Counted from the stretch's first letter, positions 24,030-33,900 are shown. The stretch is 64,000 nucleotides of DNA from VRUE01 sp033856195 (GCA_033856195.1 JAWVFL010000055.1:1-64000); one strand, 5' to 3'. Numbers and translations: made by a program. Notes: generated by a model not told the origin, from the sequence alone.

Positions 24030-24485
24030 ATGCAGGACTGCTCGGCGCCGGGTAAGTCGTCGGTCTGGTGTCTTTCGGCGCTCGTCCTGCTGCGCGCAGA
24101 CGTCGGTCTCCGTGGCGCCGGCCGGAAGTGTGCCATCCAGCGGTCCAGGGTGAGCCTTCCTTGCCGTTGCAACCTGCGTACCTTCTTCGAGTCCCTGTCC
24201 TTCCATCCTGACGTTCGCCCCCGCGTCTTCGCATTCGCGTGTTCCGAGCGCGATCGGGTCGACCTACGCCTTTGCCGTTCACGCGATCGTCGCCTGGATC
24301 GCCCTTGGCCCCGGGGTCGCCTTTGGGCCCCAGAGCTCCCTGAACTCCGGCGTTGCCCTTGGCACCGGCCGGTCCGGCCGGGACCCGCAGGCCCGGTGGC
24401 GCCCTTGAGCTGGTTGCAGACACCGGGCAAAATCTGGCTGGGCTTCGTGATGACGACGACGCCGTCTTTTTCTTGGTCTTGGAAG
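24030..24485 (-). pseudogene. Decayed collagen-like protein gene
   Basis: Minus-strand translation, read across several frameshifts, gives VITKPSQILPGVCNQLKG, then GPAGAKGNAGVQGALGPKG, then CNGKEGSPWTAG and GTLPAGATE. These match in order the intact collagen-like protein at 26541-27479 (VITKLSQISPGVRDQLKG, collagen repeats, CNGKDG...GSPWTAG, GTLPPGATE). There is no single open frame, the signal peptide part is missing, and the 5' side abuts the clpP fragment, so this is a remnant of a second copy in opposite orientation. Confidence 0.75.
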
Positions 24486-24495
24486 TTGACTCCCT

Positions 24496-24602
24496 GGCCA
24501 GCCCTTCGAGAAGGTCGCCAACGACACCGATCGCGACTACTTTATGAGCGCGGAGAAGGCGAGGGAGTACAACCTCGACCGCGTCATCGAGCACCACTGA
24601 AG
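24496..24602 (+). pseudogene. Duplicated 3' end of clpP
   Basis: Nearly identical to 22863-22972: GQPFEKV(A)NDTDRDYFMSAE(K)A(R)EYNL-DRVIEHH and the same stop, with a 3-bp deletion (one Val codon) and a handful of substitutions. It has no start and none of the Ser/His active-site region. It abuts the collagen-like remnant at ~24490, marking a recombination junction. Confidence 0.85.
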
Positions 24603-24711
24603 TCCCTGCCAGTGGCCTCCTGCCCAGCGGCTGCGACCCGGCGCCATCTCTGCGGAGTTGGAAACAGCTGGCGTCAGTAGCTGATCGCTAGTCAGACGGA
24701 GTACCTTCGGG

Positions 24712-24978
24712 ATGATGGGTGCGACGAATTCCCAAGAGGGCGGCAATGGTGACCGGCAACGGGCGATGGCCGAAATTCTGCGGATCTTTGCCCAAGCCAT
24801 CCTCTATTTGGCTCTAGCGCTGTATTGGGTGGCGATGGCCATGCTTCTCGTGAAAACCATGGTCGACCACAACCTGGCCCTTTTCTTCGGGGCCGTCGAG
24901 GTCGTCATAGCCATGATCCTGGGGTTGGTGGCCTGGCTCGTAGCCACCGCCTCAGTCGCCGGCCCACCGCTTTTCTAG
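24712..24978 (+). CDS. Small two-helix membrane protein (88 aa), copy 1
   Basis: 88 aa with two membrane helices (AQAILYLALALYWVAMAMLLV and LFFGAVEVVIAMILGLVAWLVATA) separated by KTMVDHNLA. It is paralogous and of equal length to 30641-30907; similarity extends ~60 bp upstream into non-coding DNA, so the whole segment was duplicated. Start ATG (24712 or 24715), with CGGAG ~10 nt upstream. No known family recognised. The motif VDHNLALFFGA is fully conserved between copies. Confidence 0.7.
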   Translation: MMGATNSQEGGNGDRQRAMAEILRIFAQAILYLALALYWVAMAMLLVKTMVDHNLALFFGAVEVVIAMILGLVAWLVATASVAGPPLF

Positions 24979-25187
24979 CTCGCCGACGCTCACGTCCGCG
25001 GCGCTGGACTTGCCTGACCTCGCCGGGGTCTGGGGCCGCGATAGCCTTATTTTTGGGTACTGGTGCCTCGCGGGCCTTGAATCTGCGGTCTGCACGTGGT
25101 ACTCATTAGAAGACTTCTGGAAACGGCAGGAGTTCCTAATGAGGGAGAGGGCGTTGTCGAAGTGGGGGGTTGCATTGGGGAGCGGTA

Positions 25188-26498
25188 GTGGCTGGAGCTC
25201 GTGAGGCCGCGATCGGATCGCGTGCCGAATCGGCGCCTGAGGCGCTATTTGCAAAGCTGAGTCCGGGCCCCGGCAGGTCGGCTGCAGAGGTCGCGGAGCA
25301 TCAGCGGAGTCGCATCCACAACGCCATGCTCGACATCGTCGCCGAGCGTGGTTACGGCGGCGTCACGGTGCGCGAGCTCGCCGCGCGCGCGGGAGTCTCG
25401 ACCCGGAGCTTTTACCAGCACTACCCGAATCTGGAGACGTGCTTCCTCAGCGTCTATCAGGTCGTCGTGCGCCGGGTGCTGCGTGGCATCGAGGCGGCCG
25501 CTCTCGGCGCTCACGACGCCAATCGGCGTCTGCGCCGTGTCGTCGGCGGCCTCGTCGACGAGTGGGCGTCCGATCCCAACGCCGCCCGCCTGATGCTCCT
25601 TGATGCCTATGCGGGCGGCCTGCCCGCGCTGAAGCGGGCTCGCCTTGCCGCTCGATCGATCGAAGCCCGCGTAGGCGAGTGCCTCGACTACCCGCGGGAT
25701 GCCGCCAGCCTGGCGCCGCTCGCCGCAGAAAGCATAGTTGCTGGAATCTTAACGGCCGCGCGGTCTTGTCTTCTGGATGGCGAGGGGGATCTCGGTGACC
25801 TGGCCGACCCGCTCGGCGGCTGGGCCGCCGCGTACCACGAGCTTCCCGCGGAACAGATCGAGGAGGCGAAAAGCCTCTCCCATCGAGTTCCGGCGAACGG
25901 CGGCGACGACGCGTCGAGCGGCGTCGAGGAGCGGCTGACGGTGGCGCCGGAAGGCGATCGCGCCCTCCTCCTCACCGCGGCGGCAAGGCTCGTGGCGTCC
26001 CAGCGCAAAGCGGATCTCGGGCTGGAGGACATCGCCTCCACCGCGGGAATCTCCCGCCGGGGCTTCGAAGTCGAGTTCTCCGATCCGGAAGCCTGCATTG
26101 CGGCGGCCCACCGGCTCTATGCGGATCGCCTCATTGATCGCGTCGTGCGAGCGGAGAAGCTCGTTGCCGCTGGCGACGCTTGCCACCCCCTCGCCTTACT
26201 GGGTTCCGAGCTCGCGACTGACCCGACCCTCGCCGTGCTCTGCTTCAGCGATGTGGCCATCGCTGGGCCGCGCCTGGTTCGCAGCCACCAGCGGTTCCTC
26301 GCCCGCGTCGCGTGTCTGGCCGCGGGCACGACTGAGCCGGCCGGGCCCACCGCCGAAGCGTCGGCCGGAGCGCTTTGGGGGTCCCTTCGCCAGCGGGTGG
26401 TCATGGGCAGGGCCGCGCAGGCCCAGGAGCTTGCCCGCGCCCTCACATCTCTCGCCCTGCTTCCGCTCCAGGCGGCGAGTCAACTTTCTGCCTCGTAG
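25188..26498 (+). CDS. Double TetR-type transcriptional regulator
   Basis: 436 aa from GTG 25188 (GGGGAGCG 8 nt upstream), in preference to the TTG at 25170. It contains two TetR-type DNA-binding modules: residues ~43-90 (RIHNAMLDIVAERGYGGVTVRELAARAGVSTRSFYQHYPNLETCF) and ~255-310 (LLTAAARLVASQRKADLGLEDIASTAGISRRGFEVEFSDPEACI). Each is followed by its own helical ligand/dimer region, so this looks like a tandem fusion of two TetR units. The second HTH is more diverged and may not bind DNA. It is followed 42 bp later by the collagen-like gene, which it may control. Confidence 0.88.
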   Translation: MAGAREAAIGSRAESAPEALFAKLSPGPGRSAAEVAEHQRSRIHNAMLDIVAERGYGGVTVRELAARAGVSTRSFYQHYPNLETCFLSVYQVVVRRVLRGIEAAALGAHDANRRLRRVVGGLVDEWASDPNAARLMLLDAYAGGLPALKRARLAARSIEARVGECLDYPRDAASLAPLAAESIVAGILTAARSCLLDGEGDLGDLADPLGGWAAAYHELPAEQIEEAKSLSHRVPANGGDDASSGVEERLTVAPEGDRALLLTAAARLVASQRKADLGLEDIASTAGISRRGFEVEFSDPEACIAAAHRLYADRLIDRVVRAEKLVAAGDACHPLALLGSELATDPTLAVLCFSDVAIAGPRLVRSHQRFLARVACLAAGTTEPAGPTAEASAGALWGSLRQRVVMGRAAQAQELARALTSLALLPLQAASQLSAS

Positions 26499-26540
26499 TT
26501 GGACTACTAGATCGCGAAAGCAACCCAGGGAGGATCCAGC

Positions 26541-27479
26541 ATGTTCACCAGATTGAGACAGCGTCTCGCCGCCAACGGGCCGGCCACCATAGTGGCCGTC
26601 ATAGCTCTGAGCGTGGCACTTTGTGGCGGCGCCTTTGCGGCGACCGCATCCAAGACCAAGAAAAAAGGCGGCGTCGTCATTACGAAGCTCAGCCAGATTT
26701 CGCCCGGCGTCCGCGACCAGTTGAAAGGTGCGGCTGGGCCCGGCGGGCCTGTGGGCCCTGCCGGTCCGGCCGGCGCCAAGGGCGACACCGGGGCGCAGGG
26801 ACCCCAGGGCAAACCGGGGGAACCGGGGGAACCGGGGAGTCCTGGCGCCAACGGCAAAAACGTGGTGGTCACTAATATTCCGACAGGCCTGTTCGCATGC
26901 CAAGAACGCGGTGGGGCAGAAGTCAAAGTAGAAGGCCAGGTAGAAGGTAACAAGGTTTGCAACGGGAAAGATGGGAAAGAAGGTAAAGAAGGTAAAGAAG
27001 GAAGCCCATGGACCGCCGGCGGCACCCTTCCACCCGGGGCCACCGAGGTTGGGACGTGGTCCTTCCAGGCCGCTGCCGACCAAACCGAAGGCACTGAACA
27101 CATTTTCACACCGGTTTCCTTCCCGATTCCACTTTCTTTCGACACTCTTCTTTCCGTCGATGAACACCCCGAAGACCAGATCCACTTCCTCGGAGCTGGG
27201 GAAGAATCTGCGGCCTGTCCTTCCGAAAGCGCGCTACTTCCGAAAGCGGCACCCGGACACGTGTGCATCTACGAAGGGGCAAGCGTATTGACCAATACGT
27301 CGTTCCTTGACATCACGATCTCCCCGGGCCTTTCCGAAGGTGTTGGAACTGCGGGCGCTTATCTCGAATTCGCCCAAAACACCGACCCAACCAAAGTGGC
27401 CCGTGGGGCTGGAAGCATCGCCGTCACGGGATGCAGCGAAACGCTGCCGGCCAACGATCCGAACAAGTGCCCATCGTAG
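26541..27479 (+). CDS. Secreted or surface collagen-like protein
   Basis: 312 aa, ATG with GGGAGG upstream. Residues 1-33 form a signal or anchor helix (TIVAVIALSVALCGGAFAATA), followed by KTKKK. VITKLSQISPGVRDQLKG leads into ~15 Gly-X-Y triplets (~63-108) and a short second run (GKDGKEGKEGKEG). The C-terminal ~170 residues, rich in Ser/Thr/Phe with four Cys, are a probable beta domain. The collagen part should form a trimeric stalk presenting the C-terminal domain. A decayed, inverted second copy lies at 24030-24485. A 24-bp palindrome follows the stop. Its partner is unknown. Confidence 0.88.
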   Translation: MFTRLRQRLAANGPATIVAVIALSVALCGGAFAATASKTKKKGGVVITKLSQISPGVRDQLKGAAGPGGPVGPAGPAGAKGDTGAQGPQGKPGEPGEPGSPGANGKNVVVTNIPTGLFACQERGGAEVKVEGQVEGNKVCNGKDGKEGKEGKEGSPWTAGGTLPPGATEVGTWSFQAAADQTEGTEHIFTPVSFPIPLSFDTLLSVDEHPEDQIHFLGAGEESAACPSESALLPKAAPGHVCIYEGASVLTNTSFLDITISPGLSEGVGTAGAYLEFAQNTDPTKVARGAGSIAVTGCSETLPANDPNKCPS

Positions 27480-27506
27480 ATCTGTAGAGAACCATTCCCG
27501 CCATCG

Positions 27507-27530
27507 CCCTCCCCACCCGGGTGGGGAGGG
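27507..27530 (+). terminator. Perfect palindrome after the collagen-like gene
   Basis: 12-bp arms CCCTCCCCACCC / GGGTGGGGAGGG without a loop, 27 bp after the stop codon. No T-run follows, so it is a stem-only terminator. Confidence 0.6.
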
Positions 27531-27594
27531 CGCGCGGGGGGCGCTGCGCATGTATTGCTGACTTCCGCTGCTGCCTTCGACCGATGTCCAGCAA

Positions 27595-28078
27595 ATGTGA
27601 TGGTTTCGAACTCTTCCGATCCGGGGTTCGTTTCGACTTTCTTCTTCGACGGTGACGGCTCAAGGTTCGATGAACGTTCGTCGGGGTTACTGACGTCCGA
27701 GTCCCGCCCGCCCGATCATGCCGACCGACCCCTGAGGGGGCCTCGTATAGGTCTCGGTCAGATCTCCGGCGAAATGAAGCGGAAGTGATCCTGCCAGGAC
27801 TCAGACCTTCGAGGTGGCCTTTTTTCTGTGACGGGCGAGTTGCCGGTCGGGATTAACCTCCGAGGATCGGACGCTCGTGTAGGGGTTGGGGCCGCATTGA
27901 GCTGGGCTCTATCCAAGTGGTCGAGGGCGGATTTGCCATCGAGGTTGATCGAGGCTTCCAGCTTCGCCGAGGTCGAAGTCACTTCGGAGACACCGGTGCT
28001 GAGGATGGTCGGCGCCGCTGCGTTCGCCTCAGACGCAACTGTCCTAACAAGCCAGTGCGGCCACCGCTGTGACGGCTA
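27595..28078 (-). pseudogene. Collapsed remnant of the 1154-aa secreted protein gene (remnant 1)
   Basis: In plus-strand order, 27598-27740 resembles 36095-36235, 27757-27785 resembles 36375-36405, and 27808-28078 resembles 37400-37625 of the intact gene. The co-linear blocks are separated by large deletions. Readable pieces include the end of the signal peptide and the fibronectin-like start (LEASINLDGKSALDHL). Frameshifts and stops prevent translation. Confidence 0.75.
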
Positions 28079-28174
28079 GCCGCGCTCCCCTTCTGATGAC
28101 CCTGCGCCTTCGCTGCCCTTCCTCATCTGCGCGGTTTCTTCCCTATCCCCGACTTTCTACCCCTGGTTTTGGCC

Positions 28175-28202
28175 GCACGGTGGCCGCGGCCCACGTGCGG
28201 TT
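28175..28202. repeat. Degenerate family A palindrome
   Basis: CCGCAC...GTGCGG arms around a GGCCGCGGCC-like core, at the position (3' of a family A copy) where other copies carry the perfect palindrome. The following sequence (GGTTACTTCGTGCTTC) matches the one at 29670. Confidence 0.5.
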
Positions 28203-28246
28203 ACTTCGTGCTTCCGTGACTACACTTGCTTCACGCGGTTGCGGTT

Positions 28247-28879
28247 AGACGTGACCGGCGAAGGTCATCCCTTCATGTGCGCCGACGAGGAGCATCCAGA
28301 AGCCGCCGTCAATCGTCATCGGGTTGGAGCCGAGCAGTAACACCGTTAACGGCCCTTCTTCGAATAAGTGTTCAACAAGGTCGACTAAGCCCTTGCCTTC
28401 ACAGTCTTGAAAGAAAAGCTTGCCCGTGATGGGAAATTTGTTGCCGATCGCGCACAGGGTGCCCAGTTCGAGCGTGACGAAAGAACTTGAGTAACGCGTC
28501 GAGGGCGACGGTTTCGATTAAGCCAGCTGCGGGTCCCGAGTGAGTGCGGTTCGCAGTTTTTAGCATGGGCGCCATCGTTCAGTAAGGTTTTGCATCCAGC
28601 GTAGTGGATTTTGCCTGTCGCCCGGCCTAATTCGTGCAGCTTTGCGCCTTTGAAAGAAATCGTTGGGCATAAGATTGCGATGGTCGTCGTACCGACTTTG
28701 GTTAAAAGCGTCGTGACTGCACTGTCGCTTTTAGCGTTGACTTCGGGTAATAAGCTTGTCCCGATGTCCGTTCCGTTGACTAACCATTAAGCCCCCGGTT
28801 CCGCCTGCGCGGCATTGGCGCCGAAGGTCATCAGGGCGAGGGCGCCCGTGGACGCCAGCCTCCTGAATGAGTGTCTCAT
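28247..28879 (-). pseudogene. Broken family A gene
   Basis: Starts MRHSFRRLASTGALALMTFGANAAQAEPGA, then an in-frame TAA replaces the next codon (before WLVNGTDIG). Further on, the frame shifts and ~60 bp are missing between the regions equivalent to ELGTL and LLKLH. The remaining pieces (LHELGRATGKIHYAGCKT) are clearly family A. The leader upstream is intact and very similar to that of 29718-30425. Confidence 0.85.
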
Positions 28880-28995
28880 TGGATTCTTTCCTCCTGGTAG
28901 TTACGGTTGCGTGGCGGCAGCCGGGTGCCGCCACCGGCAGGCTCTCACCACGAAGTCTGGCCGCCAAATTAAGATGTTGTATGACAGCAAGCCGG
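28880..28995 (-). promoter_or_regulatory. Conserved family A promoter and structured leader (in front of the broken copy)
   Basis: Minus strand, in order: TTGTATCTT-like AT-rich box around CATCTTAATTTGG, then GGTGAGAGC, a GGCGGC/GCCGCC hairpin, GCAACCGTAAC and AGGAGG. The same order is found at 30426-30540 and 39491-39605. Confidence 0.6.
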
Positions 28996-29089
28996 TGCCG
29001 TCCAGGGCTCCGAGTAGACCGTCGAGCAGACCCTCGACATCCCGCCTTCACCACGACTCCCACGGGACCGCCTGGACGCTCAGCGGCAA

Positions 29090-29610
29090 GGCCACAGTAC
29101 GCGGCCTTGCCGCGGCCCTTGCCGTTCTGTCCCACGAAGGAGACGAGTGCCTAATCGTACGAGCCGCCGAAGGCGCCTTTGGGCAGCGACTGCTCCTCGT
29201 TGTCGACGCTGACTAGGGAGACCTCGCCGTTTTCGCGCTCCCAGGCGTAGACGCTGGAGGCACCCTCGACTCCTGCCGGGGAGCCGAGGCTCGCATGCGA
29301 TTCGAAGACGACCTCCGAGCCTTCCCCGGCGCTGCCCAGGAAGGCGTAGCTGGCGTTCGGCGCATAGGGGACGAGCTCCTCGATCGCGCCAGACTTCCTG
29401 GGCGCCCACCTCGCTCGGGATCCCCACTGTGCTGCTGAAGCGATCGCGCCGCCTTCGGACGGCACTTTCACCTGTCGCACGGTGCCAATCGCATCGCGCC
29501 CGTTCTTGTCGACCGGGGTGGCCTGCTCGTAGGCGCGGCCGTCGGGCAGGGCCGCCAACGGGAGCGCACGGATGGCGAAGATGCGGTCGAGGCCGACAGC
29601 CTGCCTTCAC
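29090..29610 (-). pseudogene. Collapsed remnant of the two-gene large secreted protein operon (remnant 2)
   Basis: From the GTG-equivalent at ~29610 the sequence jumps directly to the region corresponding to residue ~130 of the 1154-aa protein (LPDGRAYEQATPVDKNG...), runs with one more deletion to SVDNEEQSLPKGAFGGSYD, and then continues at ~29145-29095 with a piece matching the end of the 1100-aa protein (FVGQNGKG). It is a deletion fusion of the first and second genes of the operon intact at 30957-37720. Confidence 0.8.
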
Positions 29611-29643
29611 CTCTGCCCCCTTTCTTCCTGTCCCTGGCTTCGG

Positions 29644-29675
29644 CTCACACGGGCCGCATATGCGGCCCGTGTGAG
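29644..29675. terminator. 32-bp perfect palindrome (family A terminator)
   Basis: CTCACACGGGCCGCAT followed directly by its reverse complement. It lies between the 3' end of family A copy 2 and the start of the collapsed large-protein remnant. It is identical in sequence to the palindrome at 37756-37787. Confidence 0.75.
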
Positions 29676-29717
29676 TTGCTTCGTGCTTCTAACTACGCTT
29701 GCTTCATGTGGTTGCGG

Positions 29718-30425
29718 TTAGGCGTGGCCAGCGAATTTCATCCCAGCGTGTGCGCCGATGAGGAATCCAAAGGCGCTGCCGTCGATTACCGCCGGGTTGG
29801 AGCCGAACAGCAGAGCGCTTAACGGCCCTTCTTCGAATAAGTGTTCTTTCTTGTCGACTAAGCCTTCGCCCAGGCAGTCTTTGATGGTGACTTTGCCCGA
29901 GATGTTGAATTTGTCGCCGATCGCGCACAGGGCGCCCAGTAAGATCGGGACGAGAACTGTGCCCGCTTCCGGTAACAGTTCGAGCAGCTCATCTTTTGCC
30001 CCGCTCGCTAATATGTGTAACTTGAGTAACGCGTCGAGGGCGTTGGTTTCGATTAACCCAGCTGCGGCCCCGTGCGATTTCGGTTCGCAGTTTTTAACAT
30101 GGGCACCACCGTTCAGTGAGGTTTTGCATCCTTCGTAGTGGATTTTGCCTGTCGCCCTGCCTAATTCGTGCAGCTTTGCGCCGACCAATTTAATCGTTGG
30201 GCATAAGATTTCGACGTTCGTCACACCGACTTTGGTTAAGAGTGTGGTGACTGCGCTGTCGCTTTTCGCGTTGACTTCGGGTAATAAGGTTTTCCCGATG
30301 TCCGTGCCGTTGACTAACCAGTAAGCCCCCGGTTCTGCCTGGGCTGCGGTCGCGCCGAAGGCCATCAGGCCGAAGACGATCGCGCAGAGGCCCATCAGTC
30401 TCGATGCCTTGAATGCTTTTCTCAT
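29718..30425 (-). CDS. Family A secreted protein (copy 2)
   Basis: 235 aa. Signal peptide MRKAFKASRLMGLCAIVFGLMAFGATAAQA, then the family A domain with its four cysteines (VEILC, EGC, KNCEPKSHG, GALCAIGDKF). I count 15 in-frame TTA leucine codons in 235, an extreme number for this GC level. AGGAGG lies 10 nt before the ATG, behind the conserved leader. It is followed by the 32-bp palindrome. The product is presumably exported by Sec; function unknown. It looks intact and under constraint, since its frame is preserved while adjacent copies decay. Confidence 0.88.
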   Translation of the reverse strand: MRKAFKASRLMGLCAIVFGLMAFGATAAQAEPGAYWLVNGTDIGKTLLPEVNAKSDSAVTTLLTKVGVTNVEILCPTIKLVGAKLHELGRATGKIHYEGCKTSLNGGAHVKNCEPKSHGAAAGLIETNALDALLKLHILASGAKDELLELLPEAGTVLVPILLGALCAIGDKFNISGKVTIKDCLGEGLVDKKEHLFEEGPLSALLFGSNPAVIDGSAFGFLIGAHAGMKFAGHA

Positions 30426-30540
30426 CGGGTTCTCTCCTCCTGGTGGTTACGGTTGCCTGGCGGCAGTCGGCGCCGCCTCGGGCATGCTCTCACCATGAGA
30501 CCTCGCCGCCAAATTAAGATCGCGTATGACAACAAGTCGG
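30426..30540 (-). promoter_or_regulatory. Conserved promoter and structured leader of family A copy 2
   Basis: Minus strand, 5' to 3': TTGTTGTCATACGCGATC, TTAATTTGGCGGCGAG, then TCTCA-TGG-TGAGA hairpin, GCATGCC, a GGCGGC/GCCGCC hairpin, GGCAACCGTAACCACC, AGGAGG and the ATG. TGCC can pair with GGCA to close the second hairpin. Copies at 28880-28995 and 39491-39605 keep the order and most bases. It could be an unstructured promoter-plus-leader or a cis-regulatory RNA; I do not recognise a known riboswitch class. Confidence 0.6.
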
Positions 30541-30640
30541 GTATCACCTAGGAGACCCTCGACACAGAGCTATCTCTACCGAGTTGGAAAACACCTGGCT
30601 CAGCCAATTGACCGCCAATCCGATGGTGAGTACCTTCGGG

Positions 30641-30907
30641 GTGATGGGTGGGAGCAACTCCAAAGAGGATGGCAACGACGACCGGCAACTGGCGATCGCC
30701 GAAATCCTGCGTATTCGTACCCAGGCCATCCTGTATCTGGCTCTAGCGCTGTATTGGGCGGCGACGGCAATGCTTCTCGTGAAAACCATGGTCGACCACA
30801 ACCTCGCCCTTTTCTTCGGCGCCATCGAGGTCGTGGCAGCCATGATCCTCAGCTTGATGACCTGGCTCATGGCCACCGCTGCACTCGCCGGCCCATCGCT
30901 TTTCTAG
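30641..30907 (+). CDS. Small two-helix membrane protein (88 aa), copy 2
   Basis: Same length as 24712-24978 and highly similar (LYLALALYWAATAMLLVKTMVDHNLALFFGAIEVV). GTG 30641 is chosen because it aligns with ATG 24712; ATG 30644 is equally possible, and the frame is open further upstream to 30584. The two membrane helices and the VDHNLALFFGA linker are conserved. It lies divergently beside the family A copy 2 leader and converges on the 1100-aa gene. Confidence 0.7.
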   Translation: MMGGSNSKEDGNDDRQLAIAEILRIRTQAILYLALALYWAATAMLLVKTMVDHNLALFFGAIEVVAAMILSLMTWLMATAALAGPSLF

Positions 30908-30956
30908 CGCCGAGCAGTATGGCTGGACTGCTTCTAGTGAAGCAGCGTTGGCAAGC

Positions 30957-33900
30957 TCAGCGGCGATGCGACCGGTGCTTGCCCTTGCCCCCGCCCCTCC
31001 CGCACTGGGCCTCAAGCGCCGGGGAGATCTTGTGGGCCTTGCCGTTCTGCCCGACGAAGGAGACGACGACCCGATAGGAGTTCTTGCAGATGTTGGTTGA
31101 GTTCTGGAAGAGCCCCTTCTTGCCGCCCTGCATGACGACGACGACCTTGCTGACCGGCGCGTCGGGGAAGGTTTCCACCCTGGCGCGCAGGCGGCCTTTG
31201 ACCGAGTCCACCCGGGCGGCGCCCTCGAGGGCGATCGGCTGGGAGGGCGGGCCGTGCAGGGCGGCGACCGCGTCGGGCAGCTTGTGGACGGAGGAGCGCA
31301 GGAAGACCGGGCCCTCCAGCGGGTAGTCGAGCAGGGGGCTGTAGGCGGTGACGTGGCCATAGACAGCGCCGGCTGGGCACTGGTTTGCCTTGAACTGCAC
31401 GCGGGTGCAGATCGTGCGGAAGTGGGCCTGGTCGATGAACTCCGAGTGCGGCAGGGTGAAGGCGAGGCTGGCGATGTTGGCTTCGCCGGGCTTGGCGGTG
31501 AGGACCGCGCGCAGGCGCGGGTGCCCGCCGCGGTGGATCGGCCCGAAGAGGCGGGCGCTCAGCTTGGGCTTGAAGGGCAGCGCCGAGCAGCCGCCGACCT
31601 GGAAGCGCTCGAAGATCGGCGCGATCTGGCCCAGCGCTGAGGTGACCGCCCCGCCGAAGGACTTCTCCGCGCAGGAGGTCGGGTTGAGGGTGAACTCGGG
31701 CCGGTCGGTGTCGACCGAGACCGAGCGCACGTCGACGGGGACGCCGTGGATGATCTGCGGCAGGGGATCGGAGACGATGCGGGCCTGGGCGGTCTCGGGG
31801 TCGAGGTGCAGGGCGCTTCTGACCGCCACCGTGCCGAGGTCGAAAGGCCCGGCGACGGCCGAGGCGATCGCCACTACGCTGAGCGGGGCGCCCTTGTAGG
31901 GGCCGGCCAGGTAGGCGTTGCCGGTGGTGTGGTAGGGGGTCGGACCGCCGCCGGCCGAGACGACGATCGTGCCGACCTGAGAGGCCGCCGGGCAGCTGGG
32001 GTCGGCCAGCTCGGCGGCTCCCTGGTTGGGCACTTCGCGCGAGCGGGCCTTGGCGATGGCGGCCTCCGAGCACTGCCCGACGCCGGCCAGCTTGGCGCTC
32101 AGCCCGACCGGCAGGGTGGCGTCGATCTTGGCCATCCGCTGGGAGCCGTCGGAGCGGGAGAGCTTGAAGAGGAGCGGGCTGAACTTGCCCGCGGCGGGGG
32201 CGAGGGTGCCGGCGCGCAGGGCGGGGGCGTGGGGCATGCCGGCCTCCCCGGCGGGGCAGGGCCCGCCCCCGGCGGCGGCCGCCAGCACGAAGGAGTCGGC
32301 TTGGTGGACGGGCACAGGGGCGCTCCAGGGGGTGAAGTCCGCGCTTGTGGCGTGTGAGCCGCAGGTGGGCGGGGTCAGCAGGGACCCTCGCGCGCCGCCG
32401 AAGAGCTTGACCTCGATGTCTTCGATTGGCAGCTCGGGGTTTTCGCGGAAGCTGACCGTGATCTGGCCGCTTTGGGGGTCGAGCTGGCCTTCGCCCGCCA
32501 GCTTGGCGACGATGCCGGTTTTCTCGTCTTCGACCACCAGGTAGGTGGCGACGAGCTTGCCGAAGGGGTTGGCGAAGGGCTGGGCGAGGTAGATCGCGCC
32601 GTGCAGCGGTTCGGGGACCGGCTCGCCGCTTTCGGGATCGACTTCCACTTCGTGTTTTGCGTTGCGGCGCACGAGCACCGGCGAGGAGGCTTCCACCGTA
32701 CCCAGCTTGGAGGCATCCGGACAGCTCTGCGGCTCGCGGGAGAAGGAGGTTCCGCCCTCGAAGCCGATCTGGGCCAGCGAGCAGGCCTCAAGGCCCGAGG
32801 CCTGGGAGGGGTTGACCGCCATCCCCGGTGGGAAGGTGACCAGGGCGTCCCTGAGCGCGGCTTTGGCAGGGCTGCCCAGGTCGGTGTCTTGGGGCAGGTG
32901 CAGCTGGAAGGTGAGGCCCGAGGGGGTGTCGGTCAGGTTCGTCGTCGGGCGCGACTGGAACGTCGGTTCGAATTCGAGCGCGCCACAGTCTTCGGTCGCG
33001 ATCGGGTTGCCGGCCAGGTCGGTGCCTTCGAATTCGCTGCGGCGCTCTTGGCCCGGCTCCTCCCAGCTGTCGGCGAAGGCTTCATAGACTGGTGCCTCGC
33101 CGGGGCAGTCCCCGGGCGCGGTGAGGAAGGCGGCCGGCTGGGGGTCTTCGAATTCGAAGGGGCAGGTGCCGCCGACGCGGCGGCAATCGCCGCGGATGCC
33201 GTCGTGGGCGGTTGCGGAGGGATCGCCCCAGAGCTGGGCCTGGGAGTTGAAGATCGGGTGGATCGTCAGCGCCAGCAGGTCGCGCGTGTAGGCTTCGACG
33301 GCGTAGTCGGAGTCCGAGCGCACGGTGCCGAGGAAGTGGACGAAGAAGCCGACCCCGGCCACGTCGGTCGCCACCTCCGCCGGGGCACCCGGCGGAGGCA
33401 CCATGCTGTAGAGGTCGGAGCTGATCACGGTTCCCCCCCCTTTGCCGAAGCCTTCCCCGACCAGGGTGGTGACGTCGACGACCCCGACCTGGGACTCCTC
33501 GGGGCAGCCGGGCGTCAGCTGGCTGGTCAGCTCGGCCTCAGTGCAGAGCACGGGGCTGGCGGCGGGGTTGCCGATCAGCCCGCGCGGCAGCGCCAGGGCG
33601 ATGTCGCGGGGGTGGCCAGCGCCGGTCAGCTTGCCGGCGATGCTTTCGGTGGGGAAGCCGAAGCGGATCGTCGCCTGGTAGGGATGGGAGCCGCCGAGGA
33701 AGTTGGGCGAGCCGTCTTCTTCTGTGAGGTGCGCCGAAGAGTCCGCCAGGAAGCCGAAGGGCAGGGGCTCGCTCTGCACCGGGGTGAGGACCGAGGCCTG
33801 CAGCGAGTTGGCGCCGCCGCCACTGATGCTCGCCTGCGCTTCGATCTCCTGCCCGGCCAGCCCTGAGGGCACCGCGACGCTGAAGGCGGCCTGCAGGACG

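Noticed and set aside
23801..27500. Prophage or integrated element with integrase
   Set aside because: No integrase, transposase, phage structural gene or target-site duplication could be seen; only duplication scars.
30426..30540. SAM-type riboswitch call for the family A leader
   Set aside because: GGCAACC and AGAG are reminiscent, but the rest of the core is absent and the downstream gene has no link to methionine or SAM.
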